DNA from: an uncultured Oscillospiraceae bacterium
GTDB lineage: Bacteria; Bacillota; Clostridia; Oscillospirales; Acutalibacteraceae
NCBI GenBank assembly: GCA_900552115.1
Contig: URYP01000010.1
Span: 1-38,020, forward strand
Length of the DNA stretch: 38,020 nt
Direction: 5' to 3'
Part shown: piece by piece, positions 23,111 through 30,847 of the stretch
Numbering within the stretch: position 1 is the stretch's first letter
How the letters are laid out: the number at the start of each line of letters is the position of its first letter
The notes under the pieces: model-generated
Told to the model about the DNA's origin: nothing
What the model saw: only the letters and a program-made list of their open reading frames with translations
Databases searched by the model: none
Program-made: the position numbers and the translations under genes

Positions 23111-24148
23111 TCAGATTTTTTGACTGCCGGTAGACCACACGTGCTTTTCCTTTGCGGCGGCAGGAGTGTTTTGTGCCATTACGCCCACCAAATTGTGAGG
23201 AACATAGGGTTCTTCCAAGAAAGCAAGTTCATCAGCCGTCAAAGTAAGCCCTGTAGCTTTTACCGCACCCTCAATATGGCGGAGTTTCGTTGCACCCACA
23301 ACAGGAGCAGCAACCTTTGTAAGCAGCCACGCAAGAGAAATTTCAGTCATAGACACGCCGTGCTTGTCGGCAAGCTGTGCCACACGGTCAATGATGATAC
23401 CGTCCTGCTCGGCGGTGGCGTCGTATTTCAGATGTGCATAGCTGTCCTGTTCTAAACGCTTTGAGGTTTCACCGGGATGTTTCGCAAGCCGCCCTCCTGC
23501 GAGTACGCTGTAGGGCGTCAAAGCTATGTTTTCTTCCCCGCAGAGCTTTACCATTTCACGTTCTTCTTCACGGAAAATCAGGTTATAGTGTCCCTGTACC
23601 GATACGAATTTTGCAAAGCCTTCTTTTTCTGCAAGTGCGTTCGCTTTTGCAAGCTGATAGGCAAAGCAGTTGGAAATACCGATATAGCGGGCTTTTCCCG
23701 ATTTGACGGCTTTATTCAGCCCCTCCATAATATCGTAAAGGGGCGTGGCGTAATCCCACATATGATAGATGTATAAATCCACATAATCCATACCGAGATT
23801 TTGAAGGCTTTTATCCAACATTCGTTCAATGTGCTTTTGCCCGGAAATGCCCTGTTCGATTTCCTCATTGGTACGGGGCAGAAATTTTGTAGCAATGACC
23901 ACATCATCACGCTTGGCAAAATCTTTGACTGCCCTGCCGAGATACTGCTCGCTTGTGCCGCTTTGATAAGCAATCGCCGTATCAAAGAAATTAACGCCAA
24001 GCTCCAATCCTTGCTTTATGATTTCACGGGAATGTTCTTCATCAATCGTCCAGCTATGCTGGCCGTTTCCTGCCTGACCGAAGCCCATACAGCCCATGCA
24101 AATACGGGATATATTGAGGTCTGAATTTCCCAATTTTGTGTATTCCAT
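23111..24148 (-). CDS. Aldo/keto reductase, AKR11/YghZ-like
   Basis: NADPH-dependent oxidoreductase of 345 residues. Catalytic tetrad: D56 and Y61 (FFDTAIAYQSG), K88 (IATKFLP) and a histidine in YIYHMWDY (about 129). Later come YIGISNCFAYQL and the NADPH-phosphate-binding stretch LTKVAAPVVGATKLRHI. The N-terminal MEYTKLGNSDLNISRICMGCMGFGQ is typical of the longer, AKR11-12-type enzymes, unlike the two shorter reductases of this cluster. Substrate is unknown. Its ATG touches the stop of the NAD(P)-binding protein gene, so they are coupled. Confidence 0.92.
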   Translation of the reverse strand: MEYTKLGNSDLNISRICMGCMGFGQAGNGQHSWTIDEEHSREIIKQGLELGVNFFDTAIAYQSGTSEQYLGRAVKDFAKRDDVVIATKFLPRTNEEIEQGISGQKHIERMLDKSLQNLGMDYVDLYIYHMWDYATPLYDIMEGLNKAVKSGKARYIGISNCFAYQLAKANALAEKEGFAKFVSVQGHYNLIFREEEREMVKLCGEENIALTPYSVLAGGRLAKHPGETSKRLEQDSYAHLKYDATAEQDGIIIDRVAQLADKHGVSMTEISLAWLLTKVAAPVVGATKLRHIEGAVKATGLTLTADELAFLEEPYVPHNLVGVMAQNTPAAAKEKHVWSTGSQKI

Positions 24149-24774
24149 TATTTCATCTCCTTTTTTGTTGCATCCCGTGTGATACTCACACTTTCTTTTA
24201 AATACAGTTTTTCATCTAATATAAGTTGTACCGCCAACTGAACAAGAGAGGGGAGCGTGGTAATATATCCTTTGGCCGGTTCGCCCTTTACAGTCAGAAC
24301 AAAGTCATTTTCCAATCCCTCTTTGAGATAGCCGGGTCTAAGAACCGTATAATTCAGGCTGCTTGCCTCGATAGCATCAACTGCCTGTCGGTTAGGAATC
24401 TGTGCCGGCTCATTATCAAGATTGTCATCTCCGTCAATCTCTATGGGAATTTCATTGTAAATACCGACTGCTCCCATAAAGATAAGCCTTTTTACACCGC
24501 AATCGGACATTGCCGCAACGATATTTTTTGCAATCTGAGGCAGACAATCTCCAGATATGGCACAATATACAACATCTTGTCCCGGCATAACCTTTTTCAA
24601 ATCTTCCATCTTTTCAGCATCACCGTTGATTACATCTGTACGGGAACTGTTGGAAAAGATTTCTTTTGCGTGTCGGGAAAATAAGGTGATATAACAGTCC
24701 GTATCTGACAACAATTTTTCTGCTATAGCACTTCCGGCTGTGCCAGTAGCACCTAATAATAAAATTCTTTTCAT
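24148..24774 (-). CDS. NAD(P)-binding atypical short-chain reductase (NmrA/SDR-a-like)
   Basis: 208-residue Rossmann-fold protein. The dinucleotide-binding motif is GATGTAGSA at residues 8-16; LFSRHAKEIF follows strand two, VINGDAEKMEDL is the typical D-x-x-D region, and GVKRLIFMGAVGIY is strand five. The later RPGYLKEG is common in NmrA-like and YwnB/YtfG-type SDRs. Such proteins are quinone reductases or redox sensors, or of unknown role. It lies between flavodoxin and an aldo/keto reductase in a compact operon. Confidence 0.85.
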   Translation of the reverse strand: MKRILLLGATGTAGSAIAEKLLSDTDCYITLFSRHAKEIFSNSSRTDVINGDAEKMEDLKKVMPGQDVVYCAISGDCLPQIAKNIVAAMSDCGVKRLIFMGAVGIYNEIPIEIDGDDNLDNEPAQIPNRQAVDAIEASSLNYTVLRPGYLKEGLENDFVLTVKGEPAKGYITTLPSLVQLAVQLILDEKLYLKESVSITRDATKKEMK

Positions 24775-24788
24775 AAGCTATGTTCCTT

Positions 24789-25268
24789 TCAAGATTTTTC
24801 ATATTGAGAGAGCCAATCTTTCAGCTCCTTGTCGGAGACACAATTCAGCATTTTGCCTTTTTCCCAATTAGCATTGGGGCAGAGAGCTTTTAGCACTTCG
24901 ACAGTTCTGCCCATCCCGCTGCCTCCGCTGGTGGCAAAGGGAACAATCGTCTTTCCTGAAAAGTCGTAGCTTTCCACAAAGGTGTTGATAATGGTAGGGG
25001 CAACATACCACCAAATCGGAAAACCGATAAAGACGGTGTCGTAGTTCTCTATATTGACTGCCTTTTCTGCAATTTTTGGTCGAGAGTTCGGATTGCTCAT
25101 CTCAACGCTGCTGCGGCTCTTTTTATTTGTCCAGTCAAGATCGGCGCGGGTGTATGGGATTTCAGGCTTGATTTCAAACAAATCCGCACCTGCCGCCTTT
25201 GCTAAATTCTGAGCGGCAGATTTTGTAATACCGCTTGCCGAAAAATATGCTACCAGTTTTTTGCTCAT
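24789..25268 (-). CDS. Cytoplasmic flavodoxin-family protein
   Basis: FMN-binding protein of 159 residues without a signal peptide. The phosphate-binding loop is YFSASGITKSAA (about 8-19). The flavin-stacking region is FIGFPIWWYVAPTIINTFVES (about 82-102). The third loop is FATSGGSGMGRT (about 112-123). It belongs to the flavodoxin_4-like group, whose members often lack partners of classical flavodoxins. The cupin gene ends immediately upstream (one-base gap), so translation is probably coupled. Two more flavodoxin domains, both on lipoproteins, lie upstream in the same run. Confidence 0.9.
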   Translation of the reverse strand: MSKKLVAYFSASGITKSAAQNLAKAAGADLFEIKPEIPYTRADLDWTNKKSRSSVEMSNPNSRPKIAEKAVNIENYDTVFIGFPIWWYVAPTIINTFVESYDFSGKTIVPFATSGGSGMGRTVEVLKALCPNANWEKGKMLNCVSDKELKDWLSQYEKS

Positions 25269-25709
25269 TTATCTTCCCTCCAGTTCGTTGTATTCTTCAT
25301 CGGTTACAGGCTCACACCATTCGTTCGAGATGTTTTCTCCCGGTACTTCCACCGCAATATGCGAAAACCAACTATCTTTTTTTGCACCGTGCCAGTGCTT
25401 GACCTCCGGCGGTATGGTGATAACCATCCCGGCGGTTAAAGAAACAGGCGCCTTGTTTTCCTCCTGATACCAGCCCTCGCCAACCGTACAGATAAGAAGC
25501 TGTCCGCCGCCGCTTGCAGCATGATGAATGTGCCAGTTATTCCGGCAGCCCGGCTCAAAGGTCACATTGGCAAGAAAAATGGTTTCCTGCGGATGTGTAA
25601 GTGGGTTCAAATAAGAATTTCCTGTAAAATATTGGGCAAAGCCTTCATTGGGATTACCCAAGCCAAATATATTTTCCTTTTCAAATTCTTCACGGGTTAA
25701 GTATTTCAT
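25269..25709 (-). CDS. Cupin-domain protein
   Basis: 146-residue single-domain cupin. Motif 1 is NNWHIHHAASGGGQLLICTVGEGWYQEE (about 58-85) with the metal-binding His pair; motif 2 is IPPEVKHWHGAKKDSWFSHIAV (about 99-120) with further His residues. The usual Glu between the His residues of motif 1 is replaced by Gln in GGGQLL, as in the CMD-associated cupin group. The metal site is probably intact. Related cupins cluster with carboxymuconolactone decarboxylase-like proteins, which this cassette also carries. Catalytic role unknown. Confidence 0.88.
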   Translation of the reverse strand: MKYLTREEFEKENIFGLGNPNEGFAQYFTGNSYLNPLTHPQETIFLANVTFEPGCRNNWHIHHAASGGGQLLICTVGEGWYQEENKAPVSLTAGMVITIPPEVKHWHGAKKDSWFSHIAVEVPGENISNEWCEPVTDEEYNELEGR

Positions 25710-25721
25710 CTCTGCTCCTTT

Positions 25722-26561
25722 CTACCAAGTCATTGCAAATTCAACCAATTCAGGATTTTGGGCATTGCCGATCATTGGTTTTCCGGTGTCCAGTTTACGA
25801 AGTTCTGCCATTTCTTTTTCACTAAGTTCAAAGTCAAAAATATTGATATTTTCCTGCATACGCTCCGTATGAACAGATTTTGGGATTACGGATACACCAC
25901 TTTGCAAAAGAAAGCGCAGGGCGATTTGCGCCGGTGTTTTGCTGTGAGCTGCAGCCGCATTTTGTACAGCTTGCGTCTGGAACATTTCGTTTGCCATGCC
26001 TTGTCCAAGAGGTGCATAGGCTTGATGTGCAACGCCGTATTTTTCCAGCCATTTGTGTTCTTCTGCTCTTTGAGAGAACAGATGGGTTTCAATTTGGTTG
26101 ATGGCAGGAGTAACCTTGTTGAATTTTATAAAGTCAATCATGCGGTCGGGGGTGAAATTGGAAATGCCGATTGCACGAATCTTTCCTTCTTCATAAAGCG
26201 CCTCCAAATCTCGCCAAGCGGCGTAGGTATTGCCAAAGGGCCAATGAAGCAGCACCATATCAAGATAGTCCACTCCTAATTTTTCCATAGATTCCAGCAC
26301 GCTCTTTCGGCAGTCGCCGGTTTCGTAATTGTGAAACCATACCTTTGTAGTGATGAAAAGGTCAGCCCTCGGAACGCCGCAGTTTTTGATCGCCTTTCCA
26401 ACTGCTGTTTCATTTCCGTAAGCCTGTGCGGTATCAATTAAGCGATAGCCTGCCTGAATTGCGCTAATCACGGCTTTTTCGCATTCGTCGTCGGTGATCT
26501 GATATGTGCCAAAGCCCAAAATAGGCATTTTCACTCCATTGTTTAGTGTTACGGTGTTCAT
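25722..26561 (-). CDS. Aldo/keto reductase, AKR5/DkgA-like
   Basis: NADPH-dependent reductase of 279 residues with a complete tetrad: D43, Y48, K73 and H106. Also present are IGISNFTPDRM, the substrate-side NQIETHLFSQR, and the C-terminal NADPH-phosphate motif VIPKSVHTERMQENI. Enzymes of this group reduce methylglyoxal, 2,5-diketogluconate and other small carbonyls; the substrate here cannot be read. It differs clearly in sequence from the reductase at 20880-21727, so they are not a recent duplication. It lies between the FGE-flavodoxin fusion gene and the cupin gene. Confidence 0.93.
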   Translation of the reverse strand: MNTVTLNNGVKMPILGFGTYQITDDECEKAVISAIQAGYRLIDTAQAYGNETAVGKAIKNCGVPRADLFITTKVWFHNYETGDCRKSVLESMEKLGVDYLDMVLLHWPFGNTYAAWRDLEALYEEGKIRAIGISNFTPDRMIDFIKFNKVTPAINQIETHLFSQRAEEHKWLEKYGVAHQAYAPLGQGMANEMFQTQAVQNAAAAHSKTPAQIALRFLLQSGVSVIPKSVHTERMQENINIFDFELSEKEMAELRKLDTGKPMIGNAQNPELVEFAMTW

Positions 26562-26583
26562 AATGCACTACCTCCAAATTATT

Positions 26584-28029
26584 TTATTTTATGTTGTTCT
26601 GTTCAAGCCAGTCGGAAACATCACTGGAAAGCTCCGAGCCGCCCGAATAATGAATTGACAAGGCTTCGCCCATTGCAGCGTCCGGCGCAAGTTTGGCGAT
26701 AGCCGTTAAGCTCTGTCCGAAACGACCGCCGCCGTGAGAGCAGAACGGAAGAATTGTTTTACCCGAAAAATCATATTCTTCAAGGAATGAAGCGATTGGC
26801 ATAGGAATAGAAGCCCACCAGTTCGGATAGCCGATCATCACAATATCGTACTGCTCCATATCTTCCACATGGCTTGCAAGCTCCGGGCGAGCCTGTGCGT
26901 TCTGATCCCGCTGCGCTTCGTCCAAAACGGTGTTGTAATCGTTGGAATACGGATTTACCAATGTAATTTCAAACAAATCTGAGCCTGTCTGACGCTGGAT
27001 TTCTTCGGCAACACCCTCGGTATTTCCGCCCCAAGAAAAGTATGCAATCAGAATTTTGCCGTTTCCGTTTTGGGCGGTATTTTGCGTCCCTGTACCCGAC
27101 ACGCTGCCCGAACCGGGAGCCGCGTTTAATACCAAGCGAATACCGAGATTAAAGCTGCCTTTATTCTGTTCCAGTGTGGCCCGGTAAGCGCAGCGCATAT
27201 TTTTCGCAAAATCGTTCCAACCGCCGCCACGATACACCCGCAGCGTGCCGGAAGTGGGACCGGCAGGATCGGTCTGTTCCTCGGCAGGGTATTCGCCGTA
27301 ATAGTCCCATACCCATTCGCCTACATTTCCGTGCATATTGTAAAGACCGTAGGGGTTTTCCGAAAAGCTATCCACCGCAACGGTGGTTTGTCTGTACTCG
27401 CCGGGTTTTACCTCTAAATTTCCCTGTGAAAAATAGTTGCCCTCAATCTCATAGGGGTAATGACCGTAATAATTTGCTTCCTCGGCGCTGGGAGAGTTTT
27501 CCATATAAAACGGCGTTGTCGTTCCGGCTCGGCAGGCATATTCCCATTCGGCTTCGGTGGGCAGGCGGTAGCCGTTTGCGCTTCTGTCCCAAGAAACATT
27601 CTGCCCGTCGATGGTATAGACCGGAATTCGGCCGTCCCTTTCGCTTCGGGCGTTGCAATAAGCTACTGCGTCAAGCCAAGAGATATTTTCCACCGGCAAA
27701 TCTTCGCCCGAAAAATTACTCGGATTACTGCCTGTGATTTCTTCATATTCCTTTTGCGTCAGCTCGTATTTGCTCATATAGAAATCGCTGACTGTAACCG
27801 AGTGCTGTGTTTCATCGGCGCTGCGCCATGCTTCGGAATCGGGGCTGCCCATCTGAAATGTGCCGCCTTTAATTAAAACAAAGTTTTCTGGAATCTGCAT
27901 ATCCGTTGCCTCCAAAGAATTGCTTGCGGGTGACTGTTCTGAACTTTTATCAGAATTTTCCGACTGGCTGCAAGCCGCCAAAGAGAAAATGAGCGAAAGG
28001 GTTAAAAGCAGAGATACAAATTTTTTCAT
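26584..28029 (-). CDS. Lipoprotein fusing an FGE/SUMF1-like domain to a flavodoxin
   Basis: 481-residue secreted lipoprotein (lipobox LAAC, C20). Residues about 48-320 form an FGE-sulfatase-type fold: FVLIKGGTFQMGSPDSE, SKYELTQKEYEEI, GYRLPTEAEWEYACRAG, YNMHGNVGEWVWDYY and RVYRGGGWND...MRCAYR...NLGIRLV. The two catalytic cysteines of formylglycine-generating enzymes appear to be replaced (Asp and Met by alignment to GGSYMCHRSYC), so sulfatase maturation is unlikely. A Gly/Ser/Thr/Asn linker leads to a flavodoxin domain (about 336-481) starting ILIAYFSWGGNTEGVA with GYPNWWASIPMP. I know of no described function for this combination. Confidence 0.88.
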   Translation of the reverse strand: MKKFVSLLLTLSLIFSLAACSQSENSDKSSEQSPASNSLEATDMQIPENFVLIKGGTFQMGSPDSEAWRSADETQHSVTVSDFYMSKYELTQKEYEEITGSNPSNFSGEDLPVENISWLDAVAYCNARSERDGRIPVYTIDGQNVSWDRSANGYRLPTEAEWEYACRAGTTTPFYMENSPSAEEANYYGHYPYEIEGNYFSQGNLEVKPGEYRQTTVAVDSFSENPYGLYNMHGNVGEWVWDYYGEYPAEEQTDPAGPTSGTLRVYRGGGWNDFAKNMRCAYRATLEQNKGSFNLGIRLVLNAAPGSGSVSGTGTQNTAQNGNGKILIAYFSWGGNTEGVAEEIQRQTGSDLFEITLVNPYSNDYNTVLDEAQRDQNAQARPELASHVEDMEQYDIVMIGYPNWWASIPMPIASFLEEYDFSGKTILPFCSHGGGRFGQSLTAIAKLAPDAAMGEALSIHYSGGSELSSDVSDWLEQNNIK

Positions 28030-28040
28030 AAAATAACCCC

Positions 28041-28736
28041 CTATTTCGCAAGCCCAATGTCATATAACCACTCGCTGACTGCATTATCGGGATTTGACGA
28101 TGAACCGCTGCCGATATGAAGTCCCTCTGTTACGATGACGTTCGGTTCAAGGGATTTCACCTCATTTACTGTCCCTGAAAGACCGCTGCCACCACTGGTG
28201 CAGAACAGAGCAACCGTTTTGCCGGACAGATCGTAAGTATCAAAAAATGTATAAAGAATCATAGGCATATCGCCCCACCAGTTCGGAAAGCCTACATAGA
28301 TTACATCGTACTGTTCAATGTTTTCGATGTTTCCGGAGATTGCAGGACGGGCATTGTTTTGCTGTTCCTCCTGTGCCAAATCTACAACGGCATCATAATC
28401 GTCGCTGTACGGTGTGGTGGGTACGATTTCAAAAATGTCAGAATCTGTTTGGCTCTGAATAGACTTTGCAACATTTTCGGTGTTGCCCGACCAAGAGAAA
28501 TAAACGACTAATGATTTAGAGCCTGTTTCGGTAGGTACGGAAGAAGCGTTTGGCTCACTCGATTCGGCAGGCTCGGAAGAATCATTTTGACTATTTGAGC
28601 CTTCCGCAGGTGTAGAACTTTGATTACTTGATTGCTGTGCGGGAGAGGACGATTCCTCATTCGCCCCATTGTTGCTGCACGCTGCCAAAGAGAATAGGAG
28701 GACAAATATCATAAGGATTGACATTATTTTTTTCAT
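28041..28736 (-). CDS. Flavodoxin lipoprotein
   Basis: 231-residue lipoprotein with signal peptide and lipobox LAAC (C20). A Ser/Glu/Asn-rich spacer (about 21-75) leads to a flavodoxin domain: LVVYFSWSGNTENVAKSIQSQTDSDIFEIVPTTPYSDDY, then YVGFPNWWGDMPMIL and LFCTSGGSGLSGTV. The domain is clearly paralogous to the flavodoxin half of the next gene, pointing to duplication. ATG 28736 with AAGGAG replaces the longer frame to 28772. Exported flavodoxins are unusual because FMN must be present outside the cell or flavinylated there. The spacer suggests a tethered extracytoplasmic electron carrier. Confidence 0.9.
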   Translation of the reverse strand: MKKIMSILMIFVLLFSLAACSNNGANEESSSPAQQSSNQSSTPAEGSNSQNDSSEPAESSEPNASSVPTETGSKSLVVYFSWSGNTENVAKSIQSQTDSDIFEIVPTTPYSDDYDAVVDLAQEEQQNNARPAISGNIENIEQYDVIYVGFPNWWGDMPMILYTFFDTYDLSGKTVALFCTSGGSGLSGTVNEVKSLEPNVIVTEGLHIGSGSSSNPDNAVSEWLYDIGLAK

Positions 28737-28750
28737 TGTTAAAATCTCCT

Positions 28751-29293
28751 TTACTTGTTCATTTGCATACATTTTCCGATGATTTCACCGGTGCGAATAT
28801 ATTGATAAGTCGGCATTTCAAACAATACTGGCTTGAGTACGCCGTAGTCGATTTTTCCGTCCTTATTCAGAATGGATTCTTCGGCATAAACCGCAGAAAT
28901 TTTGCAGATAAAGCTGTCGAAGCCGTCTGTTTTATAAATATCGTCAACTATGCAGTCCATAACCAAAGGTGATTCTTCAATAATCGGGGAGCCGGTTTGG
29001 GCGGTTTGATAGGAAAATACCGCTGATTTGTCGGCTTTATGCCCGCTTACGCAGCCGACATAATCTGCCTTTTTGAGCATATCCTCACTTACAAGATTGA
29101 CCGATAAAGAATGATTTTCTTTGATTCCCTGATTGCTGTAATGGGTATTTGCCAAGCTAATCATAATACGGTCATGCCCGATGATACCGAGATGTCCTAC
29201 CAAAGTATAGTTCGGTTTACCGTCAACCATTGTTCCCACCACTACAAGCGGTGTGGGATAAAGAGCTAAATTCGTTCCGATGTTTTTCTTCAT
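28751..29293 (-). CDS. Flavin reductase-like FMN-binding protein
   Basis: 180-residue split-barrel flavoprotein of the flavin reductase-like family, with TNLALYPTPLVVVGTMVDGKPNYTLVGHLGIIGHDRIMISLANTHYSNQGIKENHSLSVNLVS at the N-terminus, the usual FMN-binding face. The C-terminus YGVLKPVLFEMPTYQYIRTGEIIG is family-typical. ATG 29293 with a perfect AGGAGG site is chosen over the frame to 29347. It lies 25 bases after the MerR gene and heads the structural genes, so it could supply reduced flavin to the flavodoxins downstream. Confidence 0.88.
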   Translation of the reverse strand: MKKNIGTNLALYPTPLVVVGTMVDGKPNYTLVGHLGIIGHDRIMISLANTHYSNQGIKENHSLSVNLVSEDMLKKADYVGCVSGHKADKSAVFSYQTAQTGSPIIEESPLVMDCIVDDIYKTDGFDSFICKISAVYAEESILNKDGKIDYGVLKPVLFEMPTYQYIRTGEIIGKCMQMNK

Positions 29294-29318
29294 TTTGAAA
29301 CCTCCTAAAATATATTGA

Positions 29319-29678
29319 TTATTTTTTGTTTCCTTTTTGTATTTCAAACCGGAGATAATCCAGACGATCTAATTGCCTTTCCTTAAAATGAATTTCATCC
29401 AGTGTCCCCAGTCTTTTATCATTCAGCATTTTCAGCCGTTCTTTCTCGGTTGGCTTTCCTTTTAAGAGCAACCGCATATATTTTTCCACCTCATCATTGG
29501 TAAACCCGATGTCGTGAAGTGTCATAATTGTACTCAGCCGTTCAATGTCGCTGTTGTCATAGTGCCATGATCCCATGACCTTTTTTACTTCCCCACACAA
29601 TCCCCAACGTTCATATTCCCGCAAGATTTTAATGGGGATGTTGTATTTTTCGCTTGCCTCTTGTATTGTCATTTGCAA
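29319..29678 (-). CDS. MerR-family regulator
   Basis: 119-residue regulator. The N-terminal MerR winged helix (about 3-70) reads TIQEASEKYNIPIKILREYERWGLC...SWHYDNSDIERLSTIMTLHDIGFTNDEVEKYM, and a C-terminal coiled coil follows (about 75-119). It contains one cysteine (GLCGE) and no clear metal-binding cluster. It is the first gene after the promoter at 29728-29756 and probably governs the redox operon. The promoter spacer is 17 bases, not the 19 of classic MerR-activated promoters, so a different target or mode is possible. Confidence 0.88.
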   Translation of the reverse strand: MQMTIQEASEKYNIPIKILREYERWGLCGEVKKVMGSWHYDNSDIERLSTIMTLHDIGFTNDEVEKYMRLLLKGKPTEKERLKMLNDKRLGTLDEIHFKERQLDRLDYLRFEIQKGNKK

Positions 29679-29692
29679 TTCCTTTCCTACCT

Positions 29693-29731
29693 AAAAAAAT
29701 AAAGGTGCTCCCTCTCGGAACACCTTTATTA
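29693..29731 (-). terminator. Rho-independent terminator after lysR
   Basis: On the minus strand AATAAAGGTG(T)TCC, a four-base loop, GG(G)AGCACCTTTATT and a T-run form a strong hairpin. It ends 14 bases before the MerR start codon and overlaps the -10 of the MerR-operon promoter. Confidence 0.85.
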
Positions 29732-29756
29732 TAGACTTGTATATGTTTAATGTCTA
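29728..29756 (-). promoter_or_regulatory. sigma-A promoter of the merR-redox operon
   Basis: Minus-strand -35 TAGACA (29751-29756) and -10 TATAAT (29728-29733), 17-base spacer. The predicted start lies inside the lysR terminator stem, so the same DNA ends one transcript and starts the next. Confidence 0.7.
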
Positions 29757-29760
29757 ATAC

Positions 29761-30651
29761 TTATAATTCATCATCAGAAATGCCTTTTAAGTATTGCTTA
29801 GAGAAATCAATAAATGCCGTAGTAGCAGCAGAAAAAATCTGTTCCTTTTTCCACGCCAATGCCGTATCAATTTTAAGAGAAGGATTTAGCGGTATAAACC
29901 TCAGTCGATCATAGTTGGAATTTAAGCGGATACCGATTACTGCACCGATATTGCTTTGAGCCATCATTGCCTCATTGTATAGTAGATTTCCTTTAGCAAT
30001 GACATCAATCTGTGAAATATATTCTCCAAACCACTTTCCGATATGGCTTTCTGCAAAATCTCCTAAAGGTAAAATAAGAGGAATGTCAACCAAATCCTGT
30101 GGCGCAATAAAATCTTTATCAATAAGCGGAGAATCCTCTCTTACAAAAGCACCCCATTCTTCTTTTATGGGCATACTGATAAATTCATATTTCCGTATGT
30201 CGATCGGTTCTGACATCAGACCTATATCCAAAAGACCTCGTTCAATTTGATCACGGATATTTCCGGCATTTCCGCTGTAAAACTCATAGCGTACAAGGGG
30301 GTGCTTTTTACGAAACTCCGCAATACAATCCGTTAGGCAACGGGTAGATAAAAATTCACCGCTTCCGATGGAAATAACACCCTCCAGATTTTCGTCTTTA
30401 TGCAGAAAGTCCCGTTTTGTTTTGTCTGCCAAAGATAAAATTTCCTGCGCTCTGCGTTTGAGTATCATTCCATCCTCGGTTAAAATGATATTGTGATTAC
30501 TCCGCACAAACAGTTCTACGCCGAGTTCTTCTTCAAGCTGTGCGATTTGTCTTGACAATGTAGGCTGCGTCACATGAAGCTGTGCGGCCGCCTTTGTAAA
30601 ATTTTCTTCTCTTGCAACTGCCAAAAAATAATTTAATACACGAAGTTCCAT
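29761..30651 (-). CDS. LysR-family transcriptional regulator
   Basis: 296-residue regulator of standard length. The N-terminal winged helix (1-60) has MELRVLNYFLAVAREENFTKAAAQLHVTQPTLSRQIAQLEEELG; the effector-binding domain follows (about 90-290). The ATG at 30651 has GGAGG 9 bases upstream; the frame open to 30828 is rejected because it covers the promoter and operator. The gene is minus strand, upstream of and in line with the merR-redox operon. LysR regulators beside aldo/keto reductase-flavodoxin clusters often respond to electrophiles or quinones, a class-level inference only. Confidence 0.92.
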   Translation of the reverse strand: MELRVLNYFLAVAREENFTKAAAQLHVTQPTLSRQIAQLEEELGVELFVRSNHNIILTEDGMILKRRAQEILSLADKTKRDFLHKDENLEGVISIGSGEFLSTRCLTDCIAEFRKKHPLVRYEFYSGNAGNIRDQIERGLLDIGLMSEPIDIRKYEFISMPIKEEWGAFVREDSPLIDKDFIAPQDLVDIPLILPLGDFAESHIGKWFGEYISQIDVIAKGNLLYNEAMMAQSNIGAVIGIRLNSNYDRLRFIPLNPSLKIDTALAWKKEQIFSAATTAFIDFSKQYLKGISDDEL

Positions 30652-30670
30652 AGTCCATACCTCCGAGTAA

Positions 30671-30699
30671 ATTATATCAGAAACAAAAGAATATCTCAA
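30671..30699 (-). promoter_or_regulatory. sigma-A promoter of lysR
   Basis: Minus-strand -35 TTGAGA (30694-30699) and -10 TATAAT (30671-30676), 17-base spacer, about 20 bases upstream of the lysR ATG. Confidence 0.8.
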
Positions 30700-30700
30700 T

Positions 30701-30719
30701 ATATCTGTCTGATAGATAT
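30701..30719. promoter_or_regulatory. LysR-box-like dyad at the lysR promoter
   Basis: ATATCT-N7-AGATAT, which contains the T-N11-A pattern of LysR sites. It abuts the -35 of the lysR promoter, a good position for autoregulation. Confidence 0.55.
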
Positions 30720-30754
30720 GCCTTGTTTGTATAACTGTGTAGCACGCAAGCAAT

Positions 30755-30774
30755 GCAATCTTACGTAAGATTGC
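30755..30774. repeat. Perfect 20-base palindrome
   Basis: GCAATCTTAC followed by its exact reverse complement. It sits upstream of the lysR operator and near the right end of the element. It may be an operator or a recombinase or accessory-factor site; nothing here decides which. Confidence 0.6.
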
Positions 30775-30847
30775 GTATTTAGCAGAAATCCCGTTTCCGG
30801 AATTCCTGCTAATGCTTGTTGGTGACATATCCCCAAACCCCTGAGAT

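Noticed and set aside
26584..28029. Active formylglycine-generating enzyme for sulfatases
   Set aside because: The two essential cysteines appear to be replaced and no sulfatase gene is present nearby.
30652..30828. 59-residue N-terminal extension of LysR
   Set aside because: The stretch contains the lysR promoter and dyad; the ATG at 30651 has GGAGG and gives the normal 296 residues.
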